Assembly: GCA_963665865.2 (NCBI GenBank)
Contig: CAXXWF010000001.1
Coordinates: 2,356,001-2,420,000, forward strand
Length of the DNA: 64,000 nt
Reading direction: 5' to 3'
Origin: PHAA01 sp963665865
GTDB lineage: Bacteria > Bacillota > Syntrophomonadia > Syntrophomonadales > Syntrophomonadaceae
This document shows positions 57,598 through 64,000 of this stretch, piece after piece. Numbering within the stretch: position 1 is the stretch's first letter; each line of letters begins with the position of its first letter. The notes below the pieces were generated by a model, which was not told the DNA's origin, did not search any database, and saw only the letters and a program-made list of their open reading frames with translations. The translations under genes were made by a program, and so were the position numbers.

Positions 57598-58068
57598 CTA
57601 TGATTCAAGGTTTTTGCGTATGGCTTTAACACGGGTAATTTCTACCAGGTTCACCAGTTGACCGAATGCCTTGCGCGTTCCCCAGCTTACTACCGGCCTC
57701 CCCAGTGATACCAGTCCCAGCCGTCGTGAGGTAAAACCGCCTAGCTTCATGCTCCAATTTACTATATCCATACAATTTACCACTATTAGGTCATCCTGTC
57801 TTCCCAGGATTTCGGCAACTCCCATTAAAATGGAGCTAAACCTGTTACCCAGGCTTTTTTTACCCAATACATAAATATCATTGCCCAATTCATCGGTACC
57901 CATAAATCTAATAGACCCAAAATCTGAGTCATTCGTTTTATCGTAATAAGGGATTTTCATTAAATCCTCGGTCGTGGGAATTTGGTTCTGATTTAATATT
58001 CCCAGATGCAGGGCAGCAGCGGTCACAGATGAATGTGATCCTCCGAAACAATGGTAAATAATTTTCAT
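57598..58068 (-). CDS. DUF3189-family protein, copy 2
   Basis: A 156-residue protein opening MKIIYHCFGGSHSSVTAAALHLG, with MKIPYYDKTNDSDFGSIRFMGTDELGNDIYVLGKKSLG, all typical of DUF3189. The CxGGxHSS loop near the start resembles a phosphate-binding or phosphatase-like loop, but this is only a resemblance. The ATG at 58068 follows TTGGAGA; the frame extends 12 codons upstream without a ribosome site. It lies between a DUF3189 paralogue and spoIIP, which may point to a sporulation-linked role in this lineage; that is inference. Confidence 0.82.
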   Translation of the reverse strand: MKIIYHCFGGSHSSVTAAALHLGILNQNQIPTTEDLMKIPYYDKTNDSDFGSIRFMGTDELGNDIYVLGKKSLGNRFSSILMGVAEILGRQDDLIVVNCMDIVNWSMKLGGFTSRRLGLVSLGRPVVSWGTRKAFGQLVNLVEITRVKAIRKNLES

Positions 58069-58106
58069 GCTATCTCCAACCGTTGTTCTCCCTGCTAAAT
58101 ACAAGT

Positions 58107-59168
58107 TTAAGATTTTTTGGCCAAAGAGCCTTTATTTAAAAGATAAAAACCACCTGCGGCTGCCGCAACAACTACTAGCAAAATTAATATAGTCGTCCCT
58201 GCTTTTTGATTGCCGCCCATTGGTTTCTTGGCAGGATCATTCTGAGCCGGAGTATCAGCTGTTCCAGCCGACACCCCTAGAACCGTCGGCAGAATTGAAG
58301 CAAATGCCTTAATCCCTTGTTCCGCAGCTGCCTTATCATTGGTATCAGATCCTACTTCAATTAACATCGCCCGCGGGCTTAAGTCTTGATTATAAGCACC
58401 TTTGCCGATGAAAATTCCGTCTGACAAACCGGGTACTTTGGAATCCATGGCTGCCTTAAGATTTTTAGCAAACTCCATATTAGTCTTCATGGTGGGATTA
58501 GATTTGCCTACAACTAGTTTCACTTTGGTGGCTGCCTGACCATTCACTTTGGTTTGGTACTCTCCGGCTGGCACAGCATCACGATGAACGTCTATTATGG
58601 CATCCGGACCGGTTTGCATTAATGCTGAGGCTGTCTTGCGGGAGCGATTGTAAGCATTCACATCGTGCGGGTTGTGATTTTCAGTGTTATAGTCCACATT
58701 AAATCCCATTGACTTTAGTTGTTCAACAAAAGTCGCACCCACATCGTAAATGCCGCCTTTTCCATCAATACTCTCTTTACCATCAGAGGGTACATACGAT
58801 TCATCACTGTGAGTATGGTATACGGCAATAGTAGGTTTTGTTCCCTTTTTCAGAATTGGAACAACATTATTCAAAATACTAGCCTGTACCTGTGGGTCAT
58901 CACTTATCACGGGCATCGCTTCTTTTCCCTGGTAAATACAGTTAGCAGTGCTGCCATTCACCTCTACCACCATATACTTAGAATTATCAGCAGCAATATA
59001 AATATCACCCACATATACCTGCAGGGCAGTCTGGTGGACAATGTTGTTTTCCTCATTCACCAACGAAAAATATTCTCCGGCCGGAGCTTCCATTTCAGCC
59101 AAAGCGACACCACTGTATGTCATAAGTAAAAAGAGCGTGAGAAAAATGCAAGTTAATCGTTTATGCAT
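58107..59168 (-). CDS. spoIIP: Stage II sporulation protein P (septal peptidoglycan hydrolase)
   Basis: A 353-residue secreted, membrane-anchored protein that acts with SpoIID and SpoIIM to degrade septal peptidoglycan during engulfment. It has a signal/anchor (CIFLTLFLLMTYSGVALAE), the amidase core with AVYHTHSDESYVPSDGKESIDGKGGIYDVGATFVEQL (zinc His and Glu), AIIDVHRDAVP and MLIEVGSDTND, and a C-terminal membrane helix (TTILILLVVVAAAAGGFYLL). The ATG at 59168 lies about ten bases after GAGGGGG; an ATG at 59174 is also possible. It overlaps the upstream DUF1614 gene by eight bases. Confidence 0.93.
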   Translation of the reverse strand: MHKRLTCIFLTLFLLMTYSGVALAEMEAPAGEYFSLVNEENNIVHQTALQVYVGDIYIAADNSKYMVVEVNGSTANCIYQGKEAMPVISDDPQVQASILNNVVPILKKGTKPTIAVYHTHSDESYVPSDGKESIDGKGGIYDVGATFVEQLKSMGFNVDYNTENHNPHDVNAYNRSRKTASALMQTGPDAIIDVHRDAVPAGEYQTKVNGQAATKVKLVVGKSNPTMKTNMEFAKNLKAAMDSKVPGLSDGIFIGKGAYNQDLSPRAMLIEVGSDTNDKAAAEQGIKAFASILPTVLGVSAGTADTPAQNDPAKKPMGGNQKAGTTILILLVVVAAAAGGFYLLNKGSLAKKS

Positions 59169-59913
59169 TAGCATTATCCCCCTCTTCCCTATGCTCTTTA
59201 TTCTGCTCTTCCTTATGGTCTTCCTGAAATGGTTTTGACGCAGGTGCCGGTTCACGCAAGTTTTCAATTAACTCCGGCGGTCGTCCTTCAGTTTCTGGTC
59301 CTCCCTGCATTCTTTCCAAACTCTCTCCAATTACTTCCGCCAGCACTACTGCTAATATTCCTGCTAGAATTAAGGAATCGAAAGCCCCTGCCCCACCAAC
59401 ATGTACTGTACCTGGGAGACCAGTACGAATTAAATATACGTACTGGGTTACATCTAAGGAAAGGACGCCCATAACCGCAGCAAAAAATGCTCCACGGCGG
59501 GAACGCCCAGCCAAATATCCGACCACACCGGCTATGAGAGGATAGATGTAAATAGGATCGATAAATATTTGCTCGGGCTCTGCCCCCAGATACCTTCCGG
59601 CAAGATATAGGGCCAGTCCAACCACTACCGCGGCTATGAGAGATCGGACTTTTTCAAAGGTCGTGCCGGCCCCCAGCCAGACATATACGGCTAAAATAAC
59701 GGCAATGACCCCACCGGCGTTTATAGTTACCTTGCTTCCCAGGGGAATGTCGATAAAACTACCGATAATAATCGCCACAATTACTGCTAACGCGGATTTG
59801 TCGTTTAGTCTTAGTTTGTCTAAAACACGATGAGCAACCCCAAAATAGATTAAGATTGATACTACTACCAGGCTAATTAGGCCTATAGGAAAATTTCGCA
59901 TCTTACTTCTCAT
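59161..59913 (-). CDS. DUF1614 membrane protein
   Basis: A 250-residue protein with about seven hydrophobic helices (FPIGLISLVVVSILIYFGVA through LAGILAVVLAEVIGESL) and a hydrophilic, Glu/Lys-rich tail from about residue 205. GSFIDIPLG and HVGGAGAFDSLILAGILAV fit the DUF1614 family, whose function is unknown. It is translationally coupled to spoIIP, its stop lying inside the spoIIP start region, so a role in engulfment-stage membrane or wall events is possible. Start: ATG 59913 abuts AAAGGG; the in-frame ATG at 59901 is better spaced. Confidence 0.85.
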   Translation of the reverse strand: MRSKMRNFPIGLISLVVVSILIYFGVAHRVLDKLRLNDKSALAVIVAIIIGSFIDIPLGSKVTINAGGVIAVILAVYVWLGAGTTFEKVRSLIAAVVVGLALYLAGRYLGAEPEQIFIDPIYIYPLIAGVVGYLAGRSRRGAFFAAVMGVLSLDVTQYVYLIRTGLPGTVHVGGAGAFDSLILAGILAVVLAEVIGESLERMQGGPETEGRPPELIENLREPAPASKPFQEDHKEEQNKEHREEGDNANA

Positions 59914-60027
59914 CCCTTTCTAATTATTTTTAACCGACGGTGCAGCTCTATTTTCGAGCGGCCCAACCGCGGTTTTACATAATATATTTCCCTTTTAGGC
60001 GGTTATTATGTAAAGGGAGAAAAGGGC

Positions 60028-60070
60028 AAAAAAAAAGAGCCAACAAAGGGACGTTCTTTTTGTTGGCTCT
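60028..60070 (-). terminator. Terminator of the mobA-fni transcript
   Basis: Stem AGAGCCAACAAA/TTTGTTGGCTCT followed on the minus strand by a run of nine T. It overlaps the last bases of fni. Confidence 0.93.
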
Positions 60071-61115
60071 ATCTGTTTGACCAGCTGCCTGGGTTAATAT
60101 TTCGTGCTCGAAGCCATTCGGCTAGTCGGTTTAGTATTATGACAGGTTTGGTACGAAGATGTTCGCAATCCCTAGCTCCGCTCATCAAGAAGACCGATCT
60201 AAGCTGATACAGCAAGCTGTTGATTTGCCTATCAAGTTCCTCTGGACCCTGACTGGCGAGAATTTTAAGAAATAAACCGGTAATTCCAACCATATCCGCC
60301 CCCATAGCTATGGCTTTAGCTATCTGGCTGGCAGTCCGCATCCCTCCTGAAGCAAATATATGAATAGGAAGTGCAAGGGAAACCAGTTCCGCCAGACTGG
60401 CTGCCGTAGAAATACCCCAGTCATCAAGCTGATGATTAAATTTGCCATCACGTTGATCCTCTATGGCTAAGAAATTTGTCCCCCCGCATCCGCCGTTATC
60501 AAAATTTCTAATTCCGGCTGCAAACAGTTTCTGAGCTGCTTCCCGGGAGAAACCAAAACCTACCTCTTTAGCAATTACCGGAACCGGACAGGCATCAACT
60601 ATCAGGCTTACGTTATTAACAATTCCCCGAAAGTCACGATCGCCCTCGATCATGGCTAATTCTTGCGGCACGTTAAAGTGTAGCTGCAGTCCATCTGCTG
60701 CAACCATTTTCACAGCCTCGCATGCCCGCCCCGGGCTCACATTGGCCCCACAATTCGCTAAAATAATACCATCCGGGTTAGCTTCCCGTACTATTGTAAA
60801 AGTATCCTCAATACCCGGTTTTTCGTTCGCAATGGTCATAGATCCCACCGCCATGGCCAATCCATATTTATGTGCCAGTTTGGCCAAAGTACAATTTATA
60901 TTCTTGGCCTCTGCTGTGCCACCGGTTAATGCGTTAATCAATAATGGATATTGCAAAGTTTTGCCTAAGAAATTAGTACTTAGATCAATGTTTGCTAAAG
61001 CCAAATCCGGTACAGAGTCATGCACAAGGTACACATCCTCGAATCCGTTGCTGCAGGGACCTTCGGCAGTATTTACCGCCAAGGCCAGGTGCTCCGCCTT
61101 ACGTTTGTCTCTGAT
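60069..61115 (-). CDS. fni: Type 2 isopentenyl-diphosphate isomerase
   Basis: An approximately 348-residue FMN- and NADPH-dependent enzyme interconverting IPP and DMAPP. Motifs: PLLINALTGGTAEAKNINCTLAKLA, GSMTIANE, LQLHFNVPQE, VIAKEVGFGFS, GIRNFDNGGCGGTNFLAIED and FASGGMRT. The first in-frame canonical start is TTG at 61082, which would drop the conserved R-x-KRKAEHLALA segment that family members need for substrate binding. Reading from ATC at 61115 restores it, and GGGAGG lies exactly eight bases before that codon. I therefore place the start at a non-canonical AUC (or a sequence error for ATG). It lies two bases after the mobA-like stop. Together with ispH downstream it serves isoprenoid synthesis. 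Confidence 0.9.
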   Translation of the reverse strand: MRDKRKAEHLALAVNTAEGPCSNGFEDVYLVHDSVPDLALANIDLSTNFLGKTLQYPLLINALTGGTAEAKNINCTLAKLAHKYGLAMAVGSMTIANEKPGIEDTFTIVREANPDGIILANCGANVSPGRACEAVKMVAADGLQLHFNVPQELAMIEGDRDFRGIVNNVSLIVDACPVPVIAKEVGFGFSREAAQKLFAAGIRNFDNGGCGGTNFLAIEDQRDGKFNHQLDDWGISTAASLAELVSLALPIHIFASGGMRTASQIAKAIAMGADMVGITGLFLKILASQGPEELDRQINSLLYQLRSVFLMSGARDCEHLRTKPVIILNRLAEWLRARNINPGSWSNR

Positions 61116-61117
61116 TA

Positions 61118-61708
61118 CTAATACCTCCCTGCGATTATAGTGGCCAAATTGAGTGCTTCAATGTCATTCACATTTAGAAAAATTTCTTCAACAATGCCAA
61201 ACTTCTCTAGTTCATCACGGCCCAGCACGAGTGCATTCAGTTCCTCAAAGATACGAATCAACTTGACCCTGTTTTCCTGGAGGCATGCCGTTAAAACCGG
61301 CAAACATTTGCGGTTGTACACTGCGGCCAGAGGCTGCAGATATGAGTCTATCTCCGGCACTATACTGTCATAATCCCCCAGATTAGCAATCATGTATTCA
61401 ACTAATTGCATATTTATGAATGGCACATCGCATCCCAATACAAATACTCTATTATACCGCGCATGATAGAGCCCCGAATGGATGCCGCTTACCGGACCCA
61501 TGCGGGGGTAAACGTCGGTATATACTGCCAGACCAAGGTGTTCAAACAATTCTGGTTCATTGCTAATGATAATTGTTTCATCGAATAGCTCGGCAAATTT
61601 GTCAGCTATTATATTAATAACCGGCTTACCGGAAATTTCAGCAAAAGCTTTATTAAATTTCATACGAGAACTTCTGCCACCGGCCAGGATTATCCCGCTA
61701 GCTTTCAT
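61118..61708 (-). CDS. mobA: MobA-like nucleotidyltransferase (molybdenum cofactor guanylyltransferase)
   Basis: A 196-residue Rossmann-like transferase with the NTP-binding signature GIILAGGRSSRMKFNKAF, the strand VFVLGCDVPF ending in the metal aspartate, and YPRMGPVSGIHSGL, matching MobA, which attaches GMP to molybdopterin. Related families (FrdA, IspD-like) share the first motif, but GCDVPFIN and the length favour MobA. Start uncertain: ATG 61708 begins the conserved strand, while GTG codons at 61726 and 61741 lie nearer AAGAAGG. The stop overlaps the fni ribosome site region. Confidence 0.83.
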   Translation of the reverse strand: MKASGIILAGGRSSRMKFNKAFAEISGKPVINIIADKFAELFDETIIISNEPELFEHLGLAVYTDVYPRMGPVSGIHSGLYHARYNRVFVLGCDVPFINMQLVEYMIANLGDYDSIVPEIDSYLQPLAAVYNRKCLPVLTACLQENRVKLIRIFEELNALVLGRDELEKFGIVEEIFLNVNDIEALNLATIIAGRY

Positions 61709-61762
61709 AAATAATTTATCGCTCACCTTCTTGCTAATCACCGCAATCTTTTAAAGAATTAA

Positions 61763-61789
61763 ATATAAAAGGCTGTCAACCGACAGCCT
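61763..61789 (-). terminator. Terminator of the ispH-S1/fmdB transcript
   Basis: Stem AGGCTGTC/GACAGCCT followed on the minus strand by TTTTATATTT, 14 bases past the fmdB-family stop. Confidence 0.85.
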
Positions 61790-61802
61790 ATGACCGCATC
61801 CC

Positions 61803-62003
61803 TCATCCGCCAGTACCGGCTGCGCCGCAACCAGAGCAAGAATCCGGTATTTTCCCAAGTTTAGAAGTACTGAAAGATGATAATAACTGCTTCAAATTCA
61901 TTGCTCCACATTGAGGACATTTAGCTTTCGCTTTATCTGCGTTAGAAATAATGAGGTCAAATTTTTGTCCACATTTTCGGCATTCAAAGTCAAATATCGG
62001 CAT
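61803..62003 (-). CDS. FmdB-family zinc-ribbon protein
   Basis: A 66-residue protein with a zinc ribbon: MPIFDFECRKCGQKFDLII, then AKCPQCGAMNLKQLLSSF, giving two CxxC pairs. The tail CSGCGAAGTGG carries two further cysteines. This is the FmdB/CxxC_CxxC_SSSS family, named after a putative regulator but of uncertain function. AAGGAGATAAC precedes the ATG. It lies 38 bases downstream of ispH-S1 and is probably cotranscribed. Confidence 0.9.
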   Translation of the reverse strand: MPIFDFECRKCGQKFDLIISNADKAKAKCPQCGAMNLKQLLSSFSTSKLGKIPDSCSGCGAAGTGG

Positions 62004-62041
62004 GTTATCTCCTTCTCTTTGCTTCGGCCACGGTCACCATC

Positions 62042-64000
62042 TTAATCTTCGGTTTCTGGTGCCTCCGCGTCACTCACCTGTGATTCTATATCCTGTTTTT
62101 CTAAAAAGTCTTTTATTTCTCCCTGGTCGGCTGCCTCGGCAACCTCTTTGATTGATAGACCTATCCTCTTTTCCTTAGGATCAATACTGAGTATCTTTAC
62201 CTTAACTGCTTGATCGACGCTGACCACATCCTGTGGTTTCTCCACCCGACGATTGGCTAGTTGCGATATGTGCACCAGACCGTCAACACCAGGTTCTATC
62301 TCAACGAAAGCTCCAAAAGGAGCGATTCTAACCACTTTTCCATCTATGATATCGCCCTCGGCATATTTTTCGGTTACTATCTCCCAGGGACTCTTCAAGA
62401 GCTTCTTCCGGCTGAGCGATACTCTTTGTTTTTCCCGATCCAGAGCCAAAATATAAATATCAATCTCGTCGCCCTCGTTGAGAATAGTGGAGGGGTGACT
62501 GATTCTAACATGATCCATTTCTGAAACATGCAACAATCCTTCAAAACCTCCCAGATCTATAAAGGCACCATAATCAACAATTCGCTTTACAAATCCTTTG
62601 ACGGTCTGACCTTCTTCAATATTTGCCCAGAACTGCTCTTTCTGTTTAGCCCGTTCTCCCTCTACCAATTGTTTACGGGATAAGACTATCTGGGAACCGC
62701 GCTTTTTATGCCGATTGAATTCTATAACATTAAACTTATAGGTCTTGCCAATATAATCGTCCAGATTTTTCACATAGCCGTCATCAACATGTGATGCCGG
62801 TAAAAACGCGACCACGCCAACATCCACCAGTAAACCGCCTTTTACACTGCCAACTATTGTGCCTTCCAGTTGTCTACCTTCCTGGAAATCTTCTTCCAGT
62901 TTATCCATAGCCCGTTTGGAATCAACTTTTTTCTTGGACAATAGTATTGTTCCGTCATCGTCCCACTTTAATACTAATACTTCGAGCTCGTCACCTATTT
63001 TAACCAATTCCTTGGCTGAATTAACTTCTTTAAATGACATTTCCCGCAATGGAATAATGCCTTCTGATTTGCCGCCAACATCCACCATTACTTCATCGTC
63101 AAGCACTTGTACTACGATGCCTTTTACAACGTCTCCTTTGCCAGGCGTGGCAAGATCAGCCATTTCAGCTTCCATTCGAGCAAAGCTTTCTTCACCGGCA
63201 TTTTCCTGTACAGGGGGCTCCTGGACTATTTTTACCTCGTTTTGCTCCTGGGGAGCACCGTCATCAAACTCCGTCATCCTATCTAATACCTCCTTAATTA
63301 TCCAGTCCGGTGTGGAAGCCCCTGCGGTTATCCCAACTTTGTTTACACCCACAAGATATTCCGGGTTAATGTCTGCAGAGGACTGTATCTGCCAGGTTCT
63401 TACTCCGGCTTGTAGACACTCCTGAGTCAGAGTTTTAGTATTTGAACTGTTCTGGTCACCTATGACCAGCATCAAATCTACCTCTTGCGATAATTCCCGG
63501 GCAGCTTCCTGTCTCTGCCGGGTAGCTGCACACAGAGTGTTGAACACCCTAACTTCTTGAGATTTGGACAACAAAGCGGCTGTCACCGCCATAAACTCTT
63601 TCTCATCTTTGGTCGTTTGGGATATTATACCCAGTTTCCTTACTGTCTGAACTTCTCGCGCTTCATCGACATTGGCTACCACGGCAGCTTCATTATTACA
63701 CCAACCCAGTATTCCTTGTACCTCAGGGTGGTCTATATCGCCAAAAACAATTATATCATATCCATCGTCTTTTAGTAATTCCGCCACTTCATGAACCCGC
63801 TTAACCAGCGGACAAGTGGCATCCCGGGTTTGGCAGCCTTTTTCAGCTGCTTGCCGTATTACCTCTGGTGATACCCCATGAGTTCGAATAATTACTCCGC
63901 CACAATTAATATCTTCAATGTTATTTACGGGCTCTATCCCCATAGCTCTAAAATGACGAACAACTTCATCATTATGGACCAGTGGTCCTAATGTACACCA
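62042..64000 (-). CDS. ispH: IspH (HMBPP reductase)-ribosomal protein S1 fusion, 5' end outside window
   Basis: The visible 653 residues lack the N-terminus, since the frame stays open to the right edge (TLGPLVHNDEVV matches the IspH segment after the first cysteine). Residues up to about 255 are IspH, with HGVSPEVI, DATCPLVKRVHEV and NTLCAATRQRQE supplying cluster cysteines and substrate residues; it reduces HMBPP to IPP and DMAPP in the MEP pathway. A linker leads to four S1 RNA-binding repeats (VVKGIVVQVLDDEVMVDVGGKSEGIIP; LEGTIVGSVKGGLLVDVGVVAFLPAS; TVKGFVKRIVDYGAFIDLGGFEGLLHVSEM; IIDGKVVRIAPFGAFVEIEPGVDGLVHISQL). This fusion is widespread in Clostridia and some relatives. An internal ATG at 63943 is not the start. 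Confidence 0.95.
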   Translation of the reverse strand, partial: WCTLGPLVHNDEVVRHFRAMGIEPVNNIEDINCGGVIIRTHGVSPEVIRQAAEKGCQTRDATCPLVKRVHEVAELLKDDGYDIIVFGDIDHPEVQGILGWCNNEAAVVANVDEAREVQTVRKLGIISQTTKDEKEFMAVTAALLSKSQEVRVFNTLCAATRQRQEAARELSQEVDLMLVIGDQNSSNTKTLTQECLQAGVRTWQIQSSADINPEYLVGVNKVGITAGASTPDWIIKEVLDRMTEFDDGAPQEQNEVKIVQEPPVQENAGEESFARMEAEMADLATPGKGDVVKGIVVQVLDDEVMVDVGGKSEGIIPLREMSFKEVNSAKELVKIGDELEVLVLKWDDDGTILLSKKKVDSKRAMDKLEEDFQEGRQLEGTIVGSVKGGLLVDVGVVAFLPASHVDDGYVKNLDDYIGKTYKFNVIEFNRHKKRGSQIVLSRKQLVEGERAKQKEQFWANIEEGQTVKGFVKRIVDYGAFIDLGGFEGLLHVSEMDHVRISHPSTILNEGDEIDIYILALDREKQRVSLSRKKLLKSPWEIVTEKYAEGDIIDGKVVRIAPFGAFVEIEPGVDGLVHISQLANRRVEKPQDVVSVDQAVKVKILSIDPKEKRIGLSIKEVAEAADQGEIKDFLEKQDIESQVSDAEAPETED

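Noticed and set aside
62859..63425. 188-codon plus-strand frame
   Set aside because: Low-complexity Ser-rich shadow of the ispH-S1 fusion on the opposite strand.
63943..63945. ATG 63943 as the start of ispH
   Set aside because: The frame continues upstream with conserved IspH sequence (TLGPLVHN) to the window edge, so the gene is truncated there and does not begin there.

Overview
The window looks like chromosome of an anaerobic, endospore-forming, Gram-positive bacterium of the class Clostridia, probably near Syntrophomonas or the Peptococcaceae. Three things point there: sporulation genes (spoIVA, spoIIP), an IspH protein fused to ribosomal-protein-S1 repeats, and a nif cluster of clostridial layout in which two PII-like genes (nifI1, nifI2) sit between nifH and nifD. 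GGAGG ribosome binding sites, intrinsic terminators and riboswitches are abundant. No phage, plasmid, CRISPR or complete insertion sequence was seen.

Layout. 1-1080: four tandem cyclic-di-GMP-I riboswitches, each with its own terminator, on the minus strand ahead of a secreted-protein gene cut by the window start. 1613-6198: an SRPBCC-like gene behind a structured leader, a P2-type cation ATPase and a MORN-repeat protein. 6455-8004: five tRNA genes (Leu, Cys, Gly, Phe, Asp) and a methyltransferase. 8190-13078: archaeal-type phosphoglycerate mutase, a stand-alone AICAR transformylase under a ZTP riboswitch, threonine synthase, and two copies of a palindromic repeat. 13119-20234: mixed housekeeping and signalling genes (metallo-beta-lactamase fold hydrolase, REC-PAS histidine kinase, papain-like peptidase, shikimate kinase, YqeY, tRNA-Pro, DUF2087 regulator, GIY-YIG protein). 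20702-30795: nifH-I1-I2-D-K-E-N-B, an anfO-like gene and a short nifV, enough for nitrogenase and much of its cofactor assembly. 30833-44774: export systems, namely an MFS pump and two paralogous MarR/ABC/ABC operons (one also with two HlyD-type adaptors), flanking an Rh-type ammonium transporter and a thiamine-binding protein. 45203-47776: aspartate kinase and homoserine dehydrogenase, which with threonine synthase give most of the threonine route. 47899-50790: a soluble MgtE-N/CBS protein and an NRAMP-related transporter behind an M-box Mg2+ riboswitch with a consensus promoter. 51102-64000: spoIVA, gpsA, plsY, der, a DUF512 radical-SAM gene, two DUF3189 genes, DUF1614, spoIIP, fni, a mobA-like gene, an fmdB-family gene and the 5'-truncated ispH-S1 fusion.

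The most notable items are the quadruple c-di-GMP riboswitch array, the M-box/MgtE-sensor/NRAMP-related Mg2+ module, related hairpins ahead of nifH and nifE, helically phased TTGTCAC repeats ahead of nifN, a probable AUC start codon in fni, and MITE-like repeats sitting beside operon terminators.
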